This document shows positions 1 through 19,442 of a stretch of 64,000 bases of DNA, one piece after another; positions within the stretch are counted from its first letter, which is position 1, and each line of letters begins with the position of its first letter. A program made the translations under genes and the position numbers. Below the pieces are notes generated by a model that was given only the letters and a program-made list of their open reading frames with translations, did not search any database and was not told where the DNA came from. The stretch lies in contig NZ_JAFBBJ010000001.1 in the NCBI RefSeq assembly GCF_016907085.1, positions 1,116,001-1,180,000 of the forward strand, given 5' to 3'. This stretch comes from Clavibacter michiganensis (lineage in GTDB: Bacteria > Actinomycetota > Actinomycetes > Actinomycetales > Microbacteriaceae).

Positions 1-1394
1 ACCTCGACCATGTCGTCCCAGCCCTCGTCGGGATCCGCGAACGCCGCCTCTGCCGCATCCGCCCGCTGACGCCAGGCGTCGGCCTCCTCGGAACGGCCCA
101 GCTCCTCGAGCACCTCCGCGTAGGCGTGGAAGAGATCCGCGCTGTACGAGTAGGCCACGTCGCGGTTCAGCTGGGCGATCGACAGCTCGTCGAGCGCCGC
201 CTCGGTCTGACCGAGGTCGAGGCGCGCGCCGGACATCGCGATCGCGAGAGCGACCTGCTCCGCCGCCGGCAGCGTCTCCTTCGGCACCGACCGCCCCAGC
301 TCCAGCGCCTTGTCCGGGCGTCCCTGGCCGCGCTCGCTGTCGACCATGAGCGCGAGCTGGTCGTTCTTCCCGGAGATGCGCCGGTACGTCCGGAGCTCGC
401 GGAGCGCGAGCGCGTAGTCGCCGACGGCGTACGCCGTGATGGCCAGCGACTCCCGGACCACCGCGATGCGCCCCGCGCGGCGCGCCGCCGAGGTGGCGTG
501 CCGGTGCGCGAGCTCCGGGTCCTCCTCGATGAGCCGGGCTGCCATCACGAGGTGCTGCGCGACGCCCTCGGCGTTGTCCTTGCTCAGGGTCTTCAGCTCG
601 TTCCGGGCGACGCGATCGAGGTCTCCCGGCTTCACGTCCTCGGGGATCTCGGGGTCCTCGTGACGCGGACGCACGGATCGCAGCTCGCGCGCGCGCAGCT
701 GCTCCTCCGTCAGGGCCTCCTCGTAGCGAGGAGCGTCACGATCGTTGCGCGCCGGTCGTCCGTCGCGCGTCCACAGCTTGTCGCCGTCCCGTGGCGGCCG
801 AGCGCCTCCGCGGCCGGCATCACGGCCACCCGCGTCACGTCCGCCGTCCTTCGACCACGGCTTCCGCACGGCGTCGCGCGGCCCCCGGGACGCGGGAGCA
901 CCATCCCGCGACCAGGGCGTGCGCTCACCATCGCGCTGCGGGCGGGCGGACGCACCACCATCCTTGGACCACGGCTTGCGCTCTCCATCCCGCGCAGGAC
1001 GAGGCGACCGTCCACCGCCGTCCGGCGACCAGGGCTTGCGCTCCCCATCTCGCTGCGGACGAGGAGATCCGCTGCCGCCGTCCTTCGACCAGGGCTTCCG
1101 CTCACCATCCCGAGCAGGGCGGGCAGGCCCGGCACCGCCGTCGCGCGACCAGGGCTTGCGCTCCCCGTCACGCGGGCGCGATGCCGCCCCACCGTCCTTC
1201 GACCAGGGCTTGCGCTCGCCGTCTCCAGCGGAGCGATCACCACCAGAGGCCCGACCGCCATCCCGGGGACCACGCGGCGCCCCGGACGAACCGCGCTCAT
1301 ACGGCGGCTTGCCGCCGTCACGCCCGCGCGACGAGTGCGACGATCCGCGGTCCTGGCCCTCAGGCCGGCTGTCTCGATCGGAAGAGTCGCTCAC
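1..1394 (-). CDS. Repeat-rich TPR-type protein, C-terminus beyond the left edge
   Basis: A GTG start at 1394 is preceded by AGGAG with a 4-base gap, and the frame stays open to the window edge (464 codons seen, C-terminus missing). Residues 1 to about 215 are low in complexity and rich in Arg, Asp, Gly and Pro, with seven copies of a 19-20 residue unit built on DGERKPWSxDGG. From about residue 225 the protein is alpha-helical and Ala/Leu/Glu-rich (helical hairpins such as HATSAARRAGRIAVVRES and ITAYAVGDYALALRELR), as in tetratricopeptide repeats. A TPR gene between tyrS and a HAD-hydrolase/tlyA/nadK/recN cluster is common in actinobacteria; this one lies beyond the rrn operon downstream of tyrS. 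Its function is unknown; the basic N-terminus suggests binding of nucleic acid or another anionic partner (inference). Confidence 0.8.
   Translation of the reverse strand, partial: MSDSSDRDSRPEGQDRGSSHSSRGRDGGKPPYERGSSGAPRGPRDGGRASGGDRSAGDGERKPWSKDGGAASRPRDGERKPWSRDGGAGPARPARDGERKPWSKDGGSGSPRPQRDGERKPWSPDGGGRSPRPARDGERKPWSKDGGASARPQRDGERTPWSRDGAPASRGPRDAVRKPWSKDGGRDAGGRDAGRGGARPPRDGDKLWTRDGRPARNDRDAPRYEEALTEEQLRARELRSVRPRHEDPEIPEDVKPGDLDRVARNELKTLSKDNAEGVAQHLVMAARLIEEDPELAHRHATSAARRAGRIAVVRESLAITAYAVGDYALALRELRTYRRISGKNDQLALMVDSERGQGRPDKALELGRSVPKETLPAAEQVALAIAMSGARLDLGQTEAALDELSIAQLNRDVAYSYSADLFHAYAEVLEELGRSEEADAWRQRADAAEAAFADPDEGWDDMVE
843..1225 (-). repeat. Seven tandem 57-60 bp coding repeats
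   Basis: In-frame direct repeats inside the TPR gene. Each unit encodes roughly DGERKPWS(K/R/P)DGG followed by 5-8 variable residues ending in Pro-Arg or Gln-Arg. The five central copies are the most alike; the two nearest the TPR part have diverged (DGERTPWSRDG and DAVRKPWSKDGG). The DNA repeats are imperfect at third codon positions, so the unit is old enough to have drifted, but it could still change copy number by slippage. Confidence 0.85.
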
Positions 1395-1665
1395 TGTGCT
1401 CCTGTCGGCCGCGAGGGCCAGATGATGTCTGTGGTGTTGTGGGTGCTACGGAAGTCTGGTCCCAGGCTAACCGGTGCCACGCCCTACGGACACGGACCGG
1501 TCCGTGCCCGCACGTCCGGTGCGTGGTACCTGGTGCCCGGTGTGGCGACTGCACGGCGCGGTCTCGCATGCCCCGCACCGCTGCGCCCAGGGATCGACGG
1601 GCGGCCTTCGGGATCCACTCGCGCCGACCTCATCCCTGACGATGATGGCTCGCGTTAACGCGAGA

Positions 1666-1694
1666 AGGCCCGTCGCACGATGTGCGACGGGCCT
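1666..1694 (-). terminator. rRNA operon terminator
   Basis: A perfect 13-bp stem (1666-1678 pairing with 1682-1694) with a 3-base loop lies about 20 bases past the 5S 3' end. It is followed on the minus strand by TTCTCGCG and a second, perfect 16-base palindrome at 1649-1664. It ends rrn transcription before the divergently reading leader of the TPR gene region. The rest of 1395-1665 holds a 16-base palindrome at 1491-1506 and nothing else I recognise. Confidence 0.75.
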
Positions 1695-1715
1695 CCCCGA
1701 TCATTCTCAAGTTAA

Positions 1716-1834
1716 GTCCGGCGGTGTCCTACTCTCCCACAGGGTCCCCCCTGCAGTACCATCGGCGCTGAGAGTCTTAGCTTCCGGGTTCGGAATGTAA
1801 CCGGGCGTTTCCCTCTCGCTATGGCCGCCGAAAC
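1716..1834 (-). rRNA. rrf: 5S ribosomal RNA
   Basis: About 119 bases. On the minus strand it begins GTTTCGGCGGCCATAGC and ends GAGAGTAGGACACCGCC, the conserved 5S helix I ends and loop sequences (CCGAACCCGGAAGCTAAG). It is the last gene of the rrn operon, about 115 bases downstream of 23S. The ends are estimated from conserved sequence. Confidence 0.93.
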
Positions 1835-1910
1835 ACCTCATACACACCCCACAGGGCATGAAATCTGTGATGAATCGACCAGTCAAGCTGGTTGTTCAAT
1901 TAGCACCCGA

Positions 1911-1944
1911 CCGTATATCGGGAACCACATAGTGGACGCAAGCA
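1911..1944 (-). other. 23S rRNA processing stem, 3' arm
   Basis: This 34-base segment just after the 23S gene pairs with 5172-5206 before it. Aligning the 5' arm with the reverse complement of this arm leaves only five differences, three of which are G-U wobbles. The extended helix loops out the whole 23S and is the expected RNase III-type precursor cleavage site. Confidence 0.7.
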
Positions 1945-1950
1945 AAGTGT

Positions 1951-7017
<5,067 letters not shown>

Positions 7018-7201
7018 TGCTTAAACGCACGACCACCCAAAAGCAGCCGGCACATCTAAAGCCAGACGTGAACGGGAATCGAACACGAACCAGCAAGTTT
7101 GAAACCGACAGAACAAATCATTACTGACTTGCTTGTTTGTTTAAATGTATTCCAAAGGAATCCGAAACGAGCATCCGAAGGACACCCGCAACGGGTATTT
7201 G

Positions 7202-7240
7202 GCATTTGACATTGTGCACGCTGTTGAGTTCTCAAGGAAC
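7202..7240 (-). promoter_or_regulatory. rRNA leader element and 16S processing arm
   Basis: The minus strand reads GTTCCTTGAGAACTCAACAG then CGTGCACAATGTCAAATG, about 200 bases upstream of 16S. TTGAGAACTCAACAGCGTGC is the conserved actinobacterial rRNA leader motif (boxA-like antitermination/processing). CAATGTCA pairs with TGACATTG beyond the 16S 3' end. The remainder of 7018-7354 is leader sequence with no open frame I would call a gene. Confidence 0.6.
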
Positions 7241-7354
7241 GGACGCTCCCGACACCGACCATCACAGCCAGCCATCGGAGCTCACACTCCACCGCTCCCC
7301 GTGGGAGTGATCCAGACCACACAGGCCCAGCACTCACGTCGGAAGCAGAATCAG

Positions 7355-7384
7355 ACCCTAGCTCAGTTGATGGTAAACACGCAA
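7355..7384 (-). promoter_or_regulatory. Candidate rrn promoter
   Basis: The minus strand carries TTGCGT (7379-7384), an 18-base spacer and TAGGGT (7355-7360), giving a leader of about 335 bases before 16S that includes the conserved leader element. It is the best sigma-A-like match in the tyrS-16S interval. Additional promoters between 7385 and 7541 cannot be excluded. Confidence 0.45.
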
Positions 7385-7541
7385 CCCTCAGGGCCACGGC
7401 AACTTCTGTTTCACCAGGATCATCACCCACCAGAACAGCTCCGGAAGCCTTCCAGCTTCCCGCCCGTTCCGGCGACAAGAGGAGACATTACGCGGACCAC
7501 CCCACCCCCGCAAAACAACCCGCATCCCGGGCGTGTCGCAA

Positions 7542-7573
7542 CGGCCTCCGGAACAAAGGCCCGGTAGAGGCCG
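7542..7573 (-). terminator. Possible tyrS terminator
   Basis: CGGCCTC (7542-7548) pairs with GAGGCCG (7567-7573) around an 18-base loop, immediately after the tyrS stop codon. The stem is short and there is no clear U-tract, so this is tentative. Confidence 0.35.
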
Positions 7574-7576
7574 GAT

Positions 7577-8881
7577 TCAGGAGACGGTGACGCCCGCGAG
7601 GGTCTTCTTGCCCCGCCGGATCACGGCGAATCGGCCGCGCAGGAGATCGTCCACGACGGCTGCCGCGTCGCCCACGGCGACGTTGTTCACGTACACCCCG
7701 CCCTGGGTGATCGCGCGCCGGGCCTCCCCCGCGCTCGAGACCAGACCCGTGTCGATCAGGGCCTGGATCACCGTGGTCCCGACGGGGATCTCGGCCGACG
7801 GCAGCTCCCCGAGCGCGGCGCGGAGCGTGGGCTCGTCGAGAGCGGTCAGCTCGCCCTGGCCGAAGAGCGCCTGCGCAGCCGCGATCGCGGACTCCGTCGC
7901 CGCGACCCCGTGCACCAGGGTGGTCACCTCCCACGCGAGCGCGCGCTGCGCCTCGCGCCGGAACGGCTCGGACTCCACGGCGCGCGTGAGCTCGTCGATG
8001 CGCGCCCGGTCCAGGAACGTGAAGATGCGCAGGCGGTGGATCACGTCGGCGTCGTCGGTGTTGAGCCAGAACTGGTAGAACGCGTACGGGCTCGTGAGCT
8101 CGGGGTCGAGCCACACCGCGTTGCCCTCGCTCTTGCCGAACTTGGTGCCGTCCGAGTTGGTGATGAGGGGCGTGCCGATGGCGTGAGCGGTCGCCCGCTC
8201 GCTGCGCCGGATCAGGTCGGTGCCGCTGGTGAGGTTGCCCCACTGGTCGCTGCCGCCGGTCTGCAGCACGCACCCGTACGTGCGGTGGAGCTCCCGGAAG
8301 TCGAGCCCCTGCAGGATCTGGTAGCTGAACTCTGTGTAGCTGATGCCCTCGTCGGAGTTGAGGCGCGCGCTCACGGCGTCCTTCTTGAGCATGGTGCCCA
8401 CCCGGAAGTGCTTGCCCACCTCCCGGAGGAAGTCGATGGCGGTCAGGGGCGCCGTCCAGTCCAGGTTGTTGACGATGCGCAGGGCGTTGTCGCCCTCCGG
8501 GCTGAGGAAGGCGGACACCTGCGCCCGGATGCGGCCGACCCACTCCGCCACGACCTCCGGGCTGTTGAGCGTGCGCTCCGCCGTCGGTCGCGGGTCGCCG
8601 ATGAGCCCCGTCGACCCGCCCACGAGGCCGAGCGGCCGGTGCCCGGCCAGCTGGAGCCGCCGCATGAGGAGCAGCTGCACGAGGTTGCCGAGGTGCAGGC
8701 TCGGCGCGGTGGGGTCGAAGCCGCAGTAGTAGGCGATGGGCGGACCGGACAGCAGCTCCTTCAGCGCGTCCTGGTCCGTGGAGACGTGCACGTACCCCCG
8801 CCAGACGATCTCCTCCCACACGTCCTCGAAGGACGGGTCGTTGCGCTGGGCGGAGAAGCGGTCGGGATCGGCGTTCGTCAC
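7577..8881 (-). CDS. tyrS: Tyrosyl-tRNA synthetase
   Basis: Class I aminoacyl-tRNA synthetase that charges tRNA-Tyr in the cytosol. The 434 residues match the bacterial TyrRS length. Visible are the nucleotide-binding HLGN signature after FDPTAPSL, the tyrosine-site GGSDQWGN, the KFGKS loop in GTKFGKSEGN, and a C-terminal S4-like RNA-binding domain (last 60-70 residues, ending GKKTLAGVTVS). I chose the GTG at 8881: TACCGT lies at 8888-8893, exactly 6 bases upstream, consistent with a leaderless mRNA, and there is no Shine-Dalgarno. An in-frame ATG at 8905 would add eight residues and is less likely because it lies upstream of that -10 hexamer. The gene stands alone upstream of the rrn promoter. 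Confidence 0.95.
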   Translation of the reverse strand: MTNADPDRFSAQRNDPSFEDVWEEIVWRGYVHVSTDQDALKELLSGPPIAYYCGFDPTAPSLHLGNLVQLLLMRRLQLAGHRPLGLVGGSTGLIGDPRPTAERTLNSPEVVAEWVGRIRAQVSAFLSPEGDNALRIVNNLDWTAPLTAIDFLREVGKHFRVGTMLKKDAVSARLNSDEGISYTEFSYQILQGLDFRELHRTYGCVLQTGGSDQWGNLTSGTDLIRRSERATAHAIGTPLITNSDGTKFGKSEGNAVWLDPELTSPYAFYQFWLNTDDADVIHRLRIFTFLDRARIDELTRAVESEPFRREAQRALAWEVTTLVHGVAATESAIAAAQALFGQGELTALDEPTLRAALGELPSAEIPVGTTVIQALIDTGLVSSAGEARRAITQGGVYVNNVAVGDAAAVVDDLLRGRFAVIRRGKKTLAGVTVS

Positions 8882-9005
8882 CCGATCACGGTACCAGCGC
8901 GGCATCGCCGGGGCGGTGGGGCGCGGCGGTGGCCGACGGGTCGGGTGTCGGGGGTCCACGCCACGATGGAGTCCTTCGGCGCCGATGGGCATCAATTCCT
9001 CGTCA

Positions 9006-9044
9006 TTGATCCGATCGAGTCAAGTACGTGGCATTGATGTGCCA
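9006..9044 (+). promoter_or_regulatory. Candidate promoter and operator of the SatD-like pair
   Basis: TTGATC (9006-9011) and TGGCAT (9029-9034) are 17 bases apart. An inverted repeat TGGCA-N6-TGCCA (9029-9044) covers the -10, and CATTGAT occurs twice (9004-9010 and 9032-9038). The arrangement looks like a repressor-controlled promoter 30-45 bases before the ATG at 9075. No regulator gene is adjacent, so the controlling protein is unknown. Confidence 0.35.
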
Positions 9045-9074
9045 TCATCAAGCTCAGGGACTTGAGGAGTGAGC

Positions 9075-9752
9075 ATGTTCGTCATCACGGCCGATCAGAA
9101 GGCGAGCCGACACGACGTCGATCGTGCCGGGACCGGGCGCGACGACCTCGCGGCGCGCTACGAGGGGCGTCTGGTGCTCCCGGTCGACCGCACGTCCGGC
9201 GACGAGGTGCAGGCGCTCGTCGCGGACGCGGCCACCGCGCTCGACATGGTGCTGCTGCTCACGCGCGCTGGGCACTGGAGCGTCGGGCTCGGCATCGGGA
9301 CGGTGCGGACCCCGCTCCCCCGGGCGACGCGCGAGGCGACGGGGCCGGCGTTCATCGCCGCCCGCGACGCCGTCACCGCGGCGAAGCGGAGCGCGACGCG
9401 GTTCGCCCTCGCGACGGATCCGCCGACCGCGCGCGCCGATGACGGCCCCGCACCGGAGCTGCCCGGCGCCGCGGAGGTGGAGGCGCTCCTCACGCTGCTG
9501 CTGCTCGCGCGGGACCGCCGCACCCCGCAGGGCTGGGACGTCGTCGACCGCATGCAGGGCGGCGGGACGCAGCGCGAGGTGGCGGCCGAGCTCGGGATCA
9601 CGCCGCAGGCGGTGAGCACGCGGCTGCGCACGAGCGGGTGGCGGGCCGAGCGCGCCGCGATCCCCGGGCTCGAGGCGCTGCTGGCGCACCTCGACGCGGG
9701 AGCGACGGCAGCCGGGGAACCCGCCGCGACGCGGGACGGGCACCGCTCGTGA
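9075..9752 (+). CDS. SatD-like protein with C-terminal helix-turn-helix
   Basis: 225 residues. The N-terminus MFVITADQKASR resembles the first strand of SatD-family proteins, and residues about 55-90 (ALDMVLLLTRAGHWSVGLGIG) fit that fold. The C-terminal region (about 160-200: WDVVDRMQGGGTQREVAAEL then GITPQAVSTRLRTSGW) is a clear helix-turn-helix. The ATG at 9075 is preceded by GAGGAG at 5 bases, which favours it over the GTG at 9069. Its GTGA overlap with the next gene implies translational coupling. SatD/SatE-type pairs have been linked to acid tolerance in streptococci; here the role is unproven, and a DNA-binding regulator sensing through its partner membrane protein is an inference. Confidence 0.65.
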   Translation: MFVITADQKASRHDVDRAGTGRDDLAARYEGRLVLPVDRTSGDEVQALVADAATALDMVLLLTRAGHWSVGLGIGTVRTPLPRATREATGPAFIAARDAVTAAKRSATRFALATDPPTARADDGPAPELPGAAEVEALLTLLLLARDRRTPQGWDVVDRMQGGGTQREVAAELGITPQAVSTRLRTSGWRAERAAIPGLEALLAHLDAGATAAGEPAATRDGHRS

Positions 9753-10348
9753 TCCCCGTCGGCTCGCCCGCGGAGGTCGCGGCCTGGGTCGTCCTCTGCG
9801 TGCTCGCCACCGCGAGCCTCGTGCTCGCGCTGCTGGCCGTGCGTTCCCCGCGCACGGGCACGGTCGCCGGGGCCGCCGCAGCTCTCGCCGCCACGGTGGT
9901 GCTGGGCCTCGCGCTCTCGGGCGCCGCGTCCCCGCTGGTCGTGGGGTACCTCGGGCTCGTCGCCGTCGTGCTCGCGGTGCTGGGCGGAGGGTCGGCGTCC
10001 ACCGTCGTGCTCGCCCTCGCGACGCGCGGCTCGGTTCCGCCCGGTGCGTACGGCGGGATCCTGGTGGCGCCGCGCGGGCAGGAGGACGAGCCGTCCGCGC
10101 TGCGTCGGCCGACTCGCGAGGTGCTGCGCGGCGGCGCCACGATCGGCATGCTCGAGCGCCTGGCCGTCGTGGCCGTGATCCTCGCCGGCTACCCCGAGGC
10201 GCTGGCGGTCGTCATAGCCATCAAGGGCGTCGGCCGCTTCTCGGAGCTCGGCGAGGCGGCGGAGGCGCGCGAGCGCTTCATCATCGGCACGCTCGTCAGC
10301 TGGCTGTGGGCCGCGAGCTGCGCGGCGGTCGTGCTCGTCGTCCGATAG
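9749..10348 (+). CDS. Membrane protein coupled to the SatD-like gene
   Basis: 199 residues with a GTG start overlapping the upstream stop by four bases. There are about four to five hydrophobic segments: residues 7-30, 35-55 and 60-80 (very Ala/Leu/Val-rich), one around 130-155 containing LAVVAVILAGYPEALAVVIA, and one at the C-terminus (LVSWLWAASCAAVVLVVR). The cytoplasmic loop holds an Arg/Glu-rich stretch. No enzymatic motif is visible. Coupling to the SatD-like gene suggests a shared function at the membrane. It converges on mpg with an 18-base gap. Confidence 0.65.
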   Translation: MIPVGSPAEVAAWVVLCVLATASLVLALLAVRSPRTGTVAGAAAALAATVVLGLALSGAASPLVVGYLGLVAVVLAVLGGGSASTVVLALATRGSVPPGAYGGILVAPRGQEDEPSALRRPTREVLRGGATIGMLERLAVVAVILAGYPEALAVVIAIKGVGRFSELGEAAEARERFIIGTLVSWLWAASCAAVVLVVR

Positions 10349-10366
10349 CGGACAGGCTCGGACCGC

Positions 10367-10981
10367 TCAGCGGCGGATGCGCGGGACGTGCGCGCGATAC
10401 GGCGAGACCGTCGGATCGCCCGGCACCCAGAAGCGCCAGGGGAAGAGCTCGCCGGATCCGCCCGGACCGGACACGCCCACACGCGGACCCGACGCCGGCA
10501 GCGCGAGCGTCACGTCCGGCAGCACGAGCCCGTAGGGCGCCGCGTCGAGCGGCGCGCCGTCGTCGGAGAGCGGGATGCCGAGCGCCACCGCCAGGCGCGC
10601 GGGGCCGCGCGCCAGGTCGCGGTCGCGGACGGCGGCGCCCCGTCGGATCCGCGCCAGCTCGATGCCCTCGACGACCTCGCCCGCGCGGAGCAGCACGCCG
10701 GCGCTCGTCCCCTCGGGTCCGCAGACGACGTTCGCGCACGTGTGCATGCCGTACGTGAAGTACGCGTAGAGGTGGCCGGGCGGGCCGAACATGGTCGCGT
10801 TGCGCGCGCGCTTCCCCCGGAACGCGTGCGAGCCGGGATCCTCGCCCACCCCGCGGTAGGCCTCCACCTCGGTGAGGCGCACGGCGACGCGGCCCTCCTC
10901 GGAGTCGCGCGACAGGACCGCGCCGAGGAGGGCGGGTGCCACCTCGACCGCGTCGCGCGCGAAGAAGGCCGCGTCGATCAC
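10367..10981 (-). CDS. mpg: DNA-3-methyladenine glycosylase (AAG/MPG family)
   Basis: 204 residues, the normal length of the bacterial alkyladenine DNA glycosylase family, which removes alkylated purines in base-excision repair. Characteristic stretches are LLGAVLSR, the catalytic-site region [74 protein letters not shown] and the C-terminal RVGVSGPG. It starts with a GTG at 10981, 7 bases after the upstream small gene, with no good ribosome-binding site, so it is probably read as the distal gene of the argH transcript. Confidence 0.93.
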   Translation of the reverse strand: MIDAAFFARDAVEVAPALLGAVLSRDSEEGRVAVRLTEVEAYRGVGEDPGSHAFRGKRARNATMFGPPGHLYAYFTYGMHTCANVVCGPEGTSAGVLLRAGEVVEGIELARIRRGAAVRDRDLARGPARLAVALGIPLSDDGAPLDAAPYGLVLPDVTLALPASGPRVGVSGPGGSGELFPWRFWVPGDPTVSPYRAHVPRIRR

Positions 10982-10988
10982 GCGGGGA

Positions 10989-13853
<2,865 letters not shown>

Positions 13854-13899
13854 GCCGTTCTCCGTTTCGTTGCTGAGGTGTCTCGGGGTGTGGGCTGCG

Positions 13900-14862
<963 letters not shown>

Positions 14863-14887
14863 CTAGGGGACGTGCGGGGGCGGATCC

Positions 14888-14921
14888 GTCCGCGGGCACC
14901 CCCGCCCGGGGGTGCGCGGAC
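14888..14921 (-). terminator. Hairpin between argD and argF
   Basis: GTCCGC and CACCCCC pair with GGGGGTG and GCGGAC with one small bulge, giving about 13 bp around a short loop in the longest gap of the arg operon. No T-tract follows, so it may act as an attenuator, a processing or stability element, or a partial terminator separating argCJBD from argFGH. Confidence 0.5.
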
Positions 14922-14971
14922 GCAGGCGGCAGGGAGCGCGGGCGGTCGTGTCGGCCGGCTCCCCGCCCGGG

Positions 14972-16189
14972 TCAGCGCAGGTGCGCCAGCGCCCGGCCGA
15001 ACCGCTCGCGGAAGTCGCGCACCTCGGCGTCGCCCACGGTGAGCGGCGGCGCGATGCGGAGGCTGCGGGCGTTCGGCGCGTTGATGATGAGACCCTCGCC
15101 GAGCGCGGCGGCCGCGATGCGTCCGGCATCCTCGTGGTGGAGGCCCACGCCGATGAGCAGGCCCCGGCCACGCACCTCGGCGATGAGCGGGGACTCGAGG
15201 CCCGTGATGGCGGCCCGGATCTCCTCGCCGCGGCGGGCGGCGTTCTCGACGAGCCCGGCGTCCTCGATCTCCGCGAGCACCGCGTTCCCGGCCGCGGTGG
15301 CGAGCGGGTTCCCGCCGAAGGTGGATCCGTGCTGGCCCTTCTGCAGGAGGTCGGCCGCGGCGTCGAAGGCCACGAGCGCGCCTATGGGCACGCCGCCCGC
15401 GATGCCCTTGGCGATCGTGACCGCGTCGGGCCGCATGCCCTCGTGCTCGTACGCGAACCACCGGCCGGTGCGCCCGACGCCGGTCTGGATCTCGTCGAGG
15501 ATGAGCAGCGCGCCGTGCTCCCGCGTGAGCTCGCGGGCGCGGCGGAGGAAGCCGGCGGGCAGGTCGACCACGCCGGCCTCGCCCTGGATCGGCTCGAGGA
15601 TGAGCGCCTGCACGCTGTCGTCGATCGCCGCCTCGAGCGCCTCGAGGGTCGGCGCGATGTGCTCGACGCCACCCGGCAGCGGGAGGAACGGCGCCTGCAG
15701 CGCGGGCTGGCCGGTGAGCGCGAGGGCGCCCATCGTGCGGCCGTGGAAGGAGCCCTGCAGCGTGATGACGCGCGTGCGATGCGCGGATCCGTTGCGGCGC
15801 GCGAGCTTGAACGCGGCCTCGTTCGCCTCGGCGCCCGAGTTGCCGAAGTAGACGCGACCGGTGTCGCCCGCGCCCGTGATGCGGCGGAGGCGCTCGGCGA
15901 GCGCGATCTGAGGCGGCGTCGCGAAGTAGTTGGAGACGTGCGCGAGCGTGGAGACCTGCTCGGTGACCGCGCGGATCAGCGCCGGGTGCGCGTGCCCGAG
16001 CGAGTTGACGGCGATGCCGGCGAGGAAGTCGAGGTACTCGCGGCCGGTCGAGTCCCACACGCGGCAGCCCTCGCCGCGCACCAGCATGGCGAGCGGCGGC
16101 GGGGACGAGCGCATCATCGCGGCCTGGAAGCGGTCGGACCACTCGCTCTCGGTCTGGGTGGTGCGGCGCTCTGGCTGGGTCGTGGTCAT
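14972..16189 (-). CDS. argD: Acetylornithine aminotransferase
   Basis: PLP-dependent class III aminotransferase converting N-acetylglutamate semialdehyde to N-acetylornithine. 405 residues. [19 protein letters not shown] near residue 110, [25 protein letters not shown] and the PLP-lysine motif [14 protein letters not shown] are all present, with [10 protein letters not shown] after them. The ATG overlaps the argB stop by four bases (ATGA). Confidence 0.96.
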   Translation of the reverse strand: MTTTQPERRTTQTESEWSDRFQAAMMRSSPPPLAMLVRGEGCRVWDSTGREYLDFLAGIAVNSLGHAHPALIRAVTEQVSTLAHVSNYFATPPQIALAERLRRITGAGDTGRVYFGNSGAEANEAAFKLARRNGSAHRTRVITLQGSFHGRTMGALALTGQPALQAPFLPLPGGVEHIAPTLEALEAAIDDSVQALILEPIQGEAGVVDLPAGFLRRARELTREHGALLILDEIQTGVGRTGRWFAYEHEGMRPDAVTIAKGIAGGVPIGALVAFDAAADLLQKGQHGSTFGGNPLATAAGNAVLAEIEDAGLVENAARRGEEIRAAITGLESPLIAEVRGRGLLIGVGLHHEDAGRIAAAALGEGLIINAPNARSLRIAPPLTVGDAEVRDFRERFGRALAHLR

Positions 16190-17120
16190 GCGGGCACGAC
16201 CTCCGTTCCGATTCCGTTCGTGGTGAAGATCTCGAGGAGCATCGAGTGCGGGATGCGGCCGTCGATGATCGCGGCCTTGGGCACTCCCCCGTCGACGGCC
16301 TCGAGGCACGCCGCCATCTTGGGGATCATGCCCGACTCGAGGGATGGCAGCAGGGCGCGCAGCTCGTCGGCGCGGATGTCCGAGACGAGCGATCCGCGGT
16401 CGGGCCAGTCCCGGTAGAGACCGGCGACGTCGGTGAGGATGACGAGCTTCTCGGCGCCGAGGGCCACGGCGAGCGCGGCCGCCGCGGCGTCCGCGTTGAC
16501 GTTGAGCGAGACGGCGGGGTCGGACTCGTCGGGCGCGATGGAGGAGACGACCGGGATGCGGCCGGCGTCGAGCTGCGCGAGCACGGCCGTGGGATCCACG
16601 GACACGACGTCGCCCACGAGGCCGAGGTCGACCTCGACGCCGTCGACCACGGCGCCACGACGGCGGCCCGTGAAGAGCCCCGCGTCCTCGCCCGAGACGG
16701 CTGCCGCGAGTGGGCCGTGCGCGTTGATGCCGCGCACGACGTCCCGGCTGACCTGGCCGGTGAGCACCATGCGCACGACCTCGAGGACCTCGGGCGTGGT
16801 GACGCGGTATCCCCCGCGGAACTCGCTCTCGATGCCGAGGCGCGTGAGCATCGCGCTGATCTGCGGACCGCCGCCGTGCACGACGACCGGACGCAGCCCC
16901 GCGTAGCGGAGGTAGACGACGTCCTCGGCGAAGGTGCGCGTGAGCTCCTCGTCGACCATGGCGTTGCCGCCGAACTTCACGACCACGATGCGGTCGTGGA
17001 AGCGCTGCAGCCATGACAGCGACTCGATGAGCGTCGCGGCCTTCGACTCGGCCTGCGCCTGGTCGCGCTCGGCGGCGTCCTGCGTGATGGCGGTCACGTC
17101 CGTCCCGTCTGCGCCGCCCA

Positions 17121-17121
<1 letters not shown>
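16186..17121 (-). CDS. argB: Acetylglutamate kinase
   Basis: Phosphorylates N-acetylglutamate. It has 311 residues, about 15-20 more than many homologues owing to an N-terminal extension rich in Asp, Ala and Gln. VVKFGGNAM (phosphate binding), [32 protein letters not shown] and [10 protein letters not shown] are conserved family blocks. The start overlaps the argJ stop by one base. The extended N-terminal helix is typical of arginine-inhibited hexameric enzymes, so feedback inhibition is likely (inference). Confidence 0.96.
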
Positions 17122-19324
<2,203 letters not shown>

Positions 19325-19327
19325 TCA

Positions 19328-19333
19328 AATCTA
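19328..19333 (-). promoter_or_regulatory. -10 hexamer of the arginine operon
   Basis: The minus strand reads TAGATT, then TGATGC, then the argC ATG, which places the predicted +1 on the A of the start codon. No -35 consensus is evident, and no obvious ARG box was recognised in the 120-bp gap to pheT. Confidence 0.55.
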
Positions 19334-19379
19334 GTGCCGGTGCCGGAGGGGTCCCGTCGGGCGACCGGGCGGGACGACA

Positions 19380-19418
19380 GCGCGGGCGGGCGCCTCCGGA
19401 GGAGGAGCCCGCCCGCGC
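19380..19418 (-). terminator. pheST terminator
   Basis: A 12-bp perfect GC stem (19380-19391 with 19407-19418) with a 15-base loop, about 25 bases beyond the pheT stop and before the argC promoter. There is no T-tract. It separates pheST from the arg operon, which is transcribed in the same direction. Confidence 0.6.
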
Positions 19419-19442
19419 GGATGGTGCGTGCGACGGCGGCCG

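Noticed and set aside
843..1225. Regularly spaced repeats that might be a CRISPR array
   Set aside because: The units are direct, contiguous, in frame and encode one protein; there are no unique spacers or cas genes.
1491..1506. Perfect 16-base palindrome CACGGACC/GGTCCGTG as a regulator site
   Set aside because: One isolated palindrome upstream of the TPR gene with no second copy or aligned promoter; chance is plausible at this base composition.
126..1658. A 510-codon plus-strand open frame over the repeat-rich gene
   Set aside because: The minus strand gives an ordered repeat plus helical domain, a ribosome-binding site and sensible composition; the plus frame has none of these and runs into the rrn terminator region.
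7145..7567. Open frames in both directions in the rrn leader
   Set aside because: The segment carries the rRNA promoter, leader motif and processing arm; no ribosome-binding site or protein-like composition.
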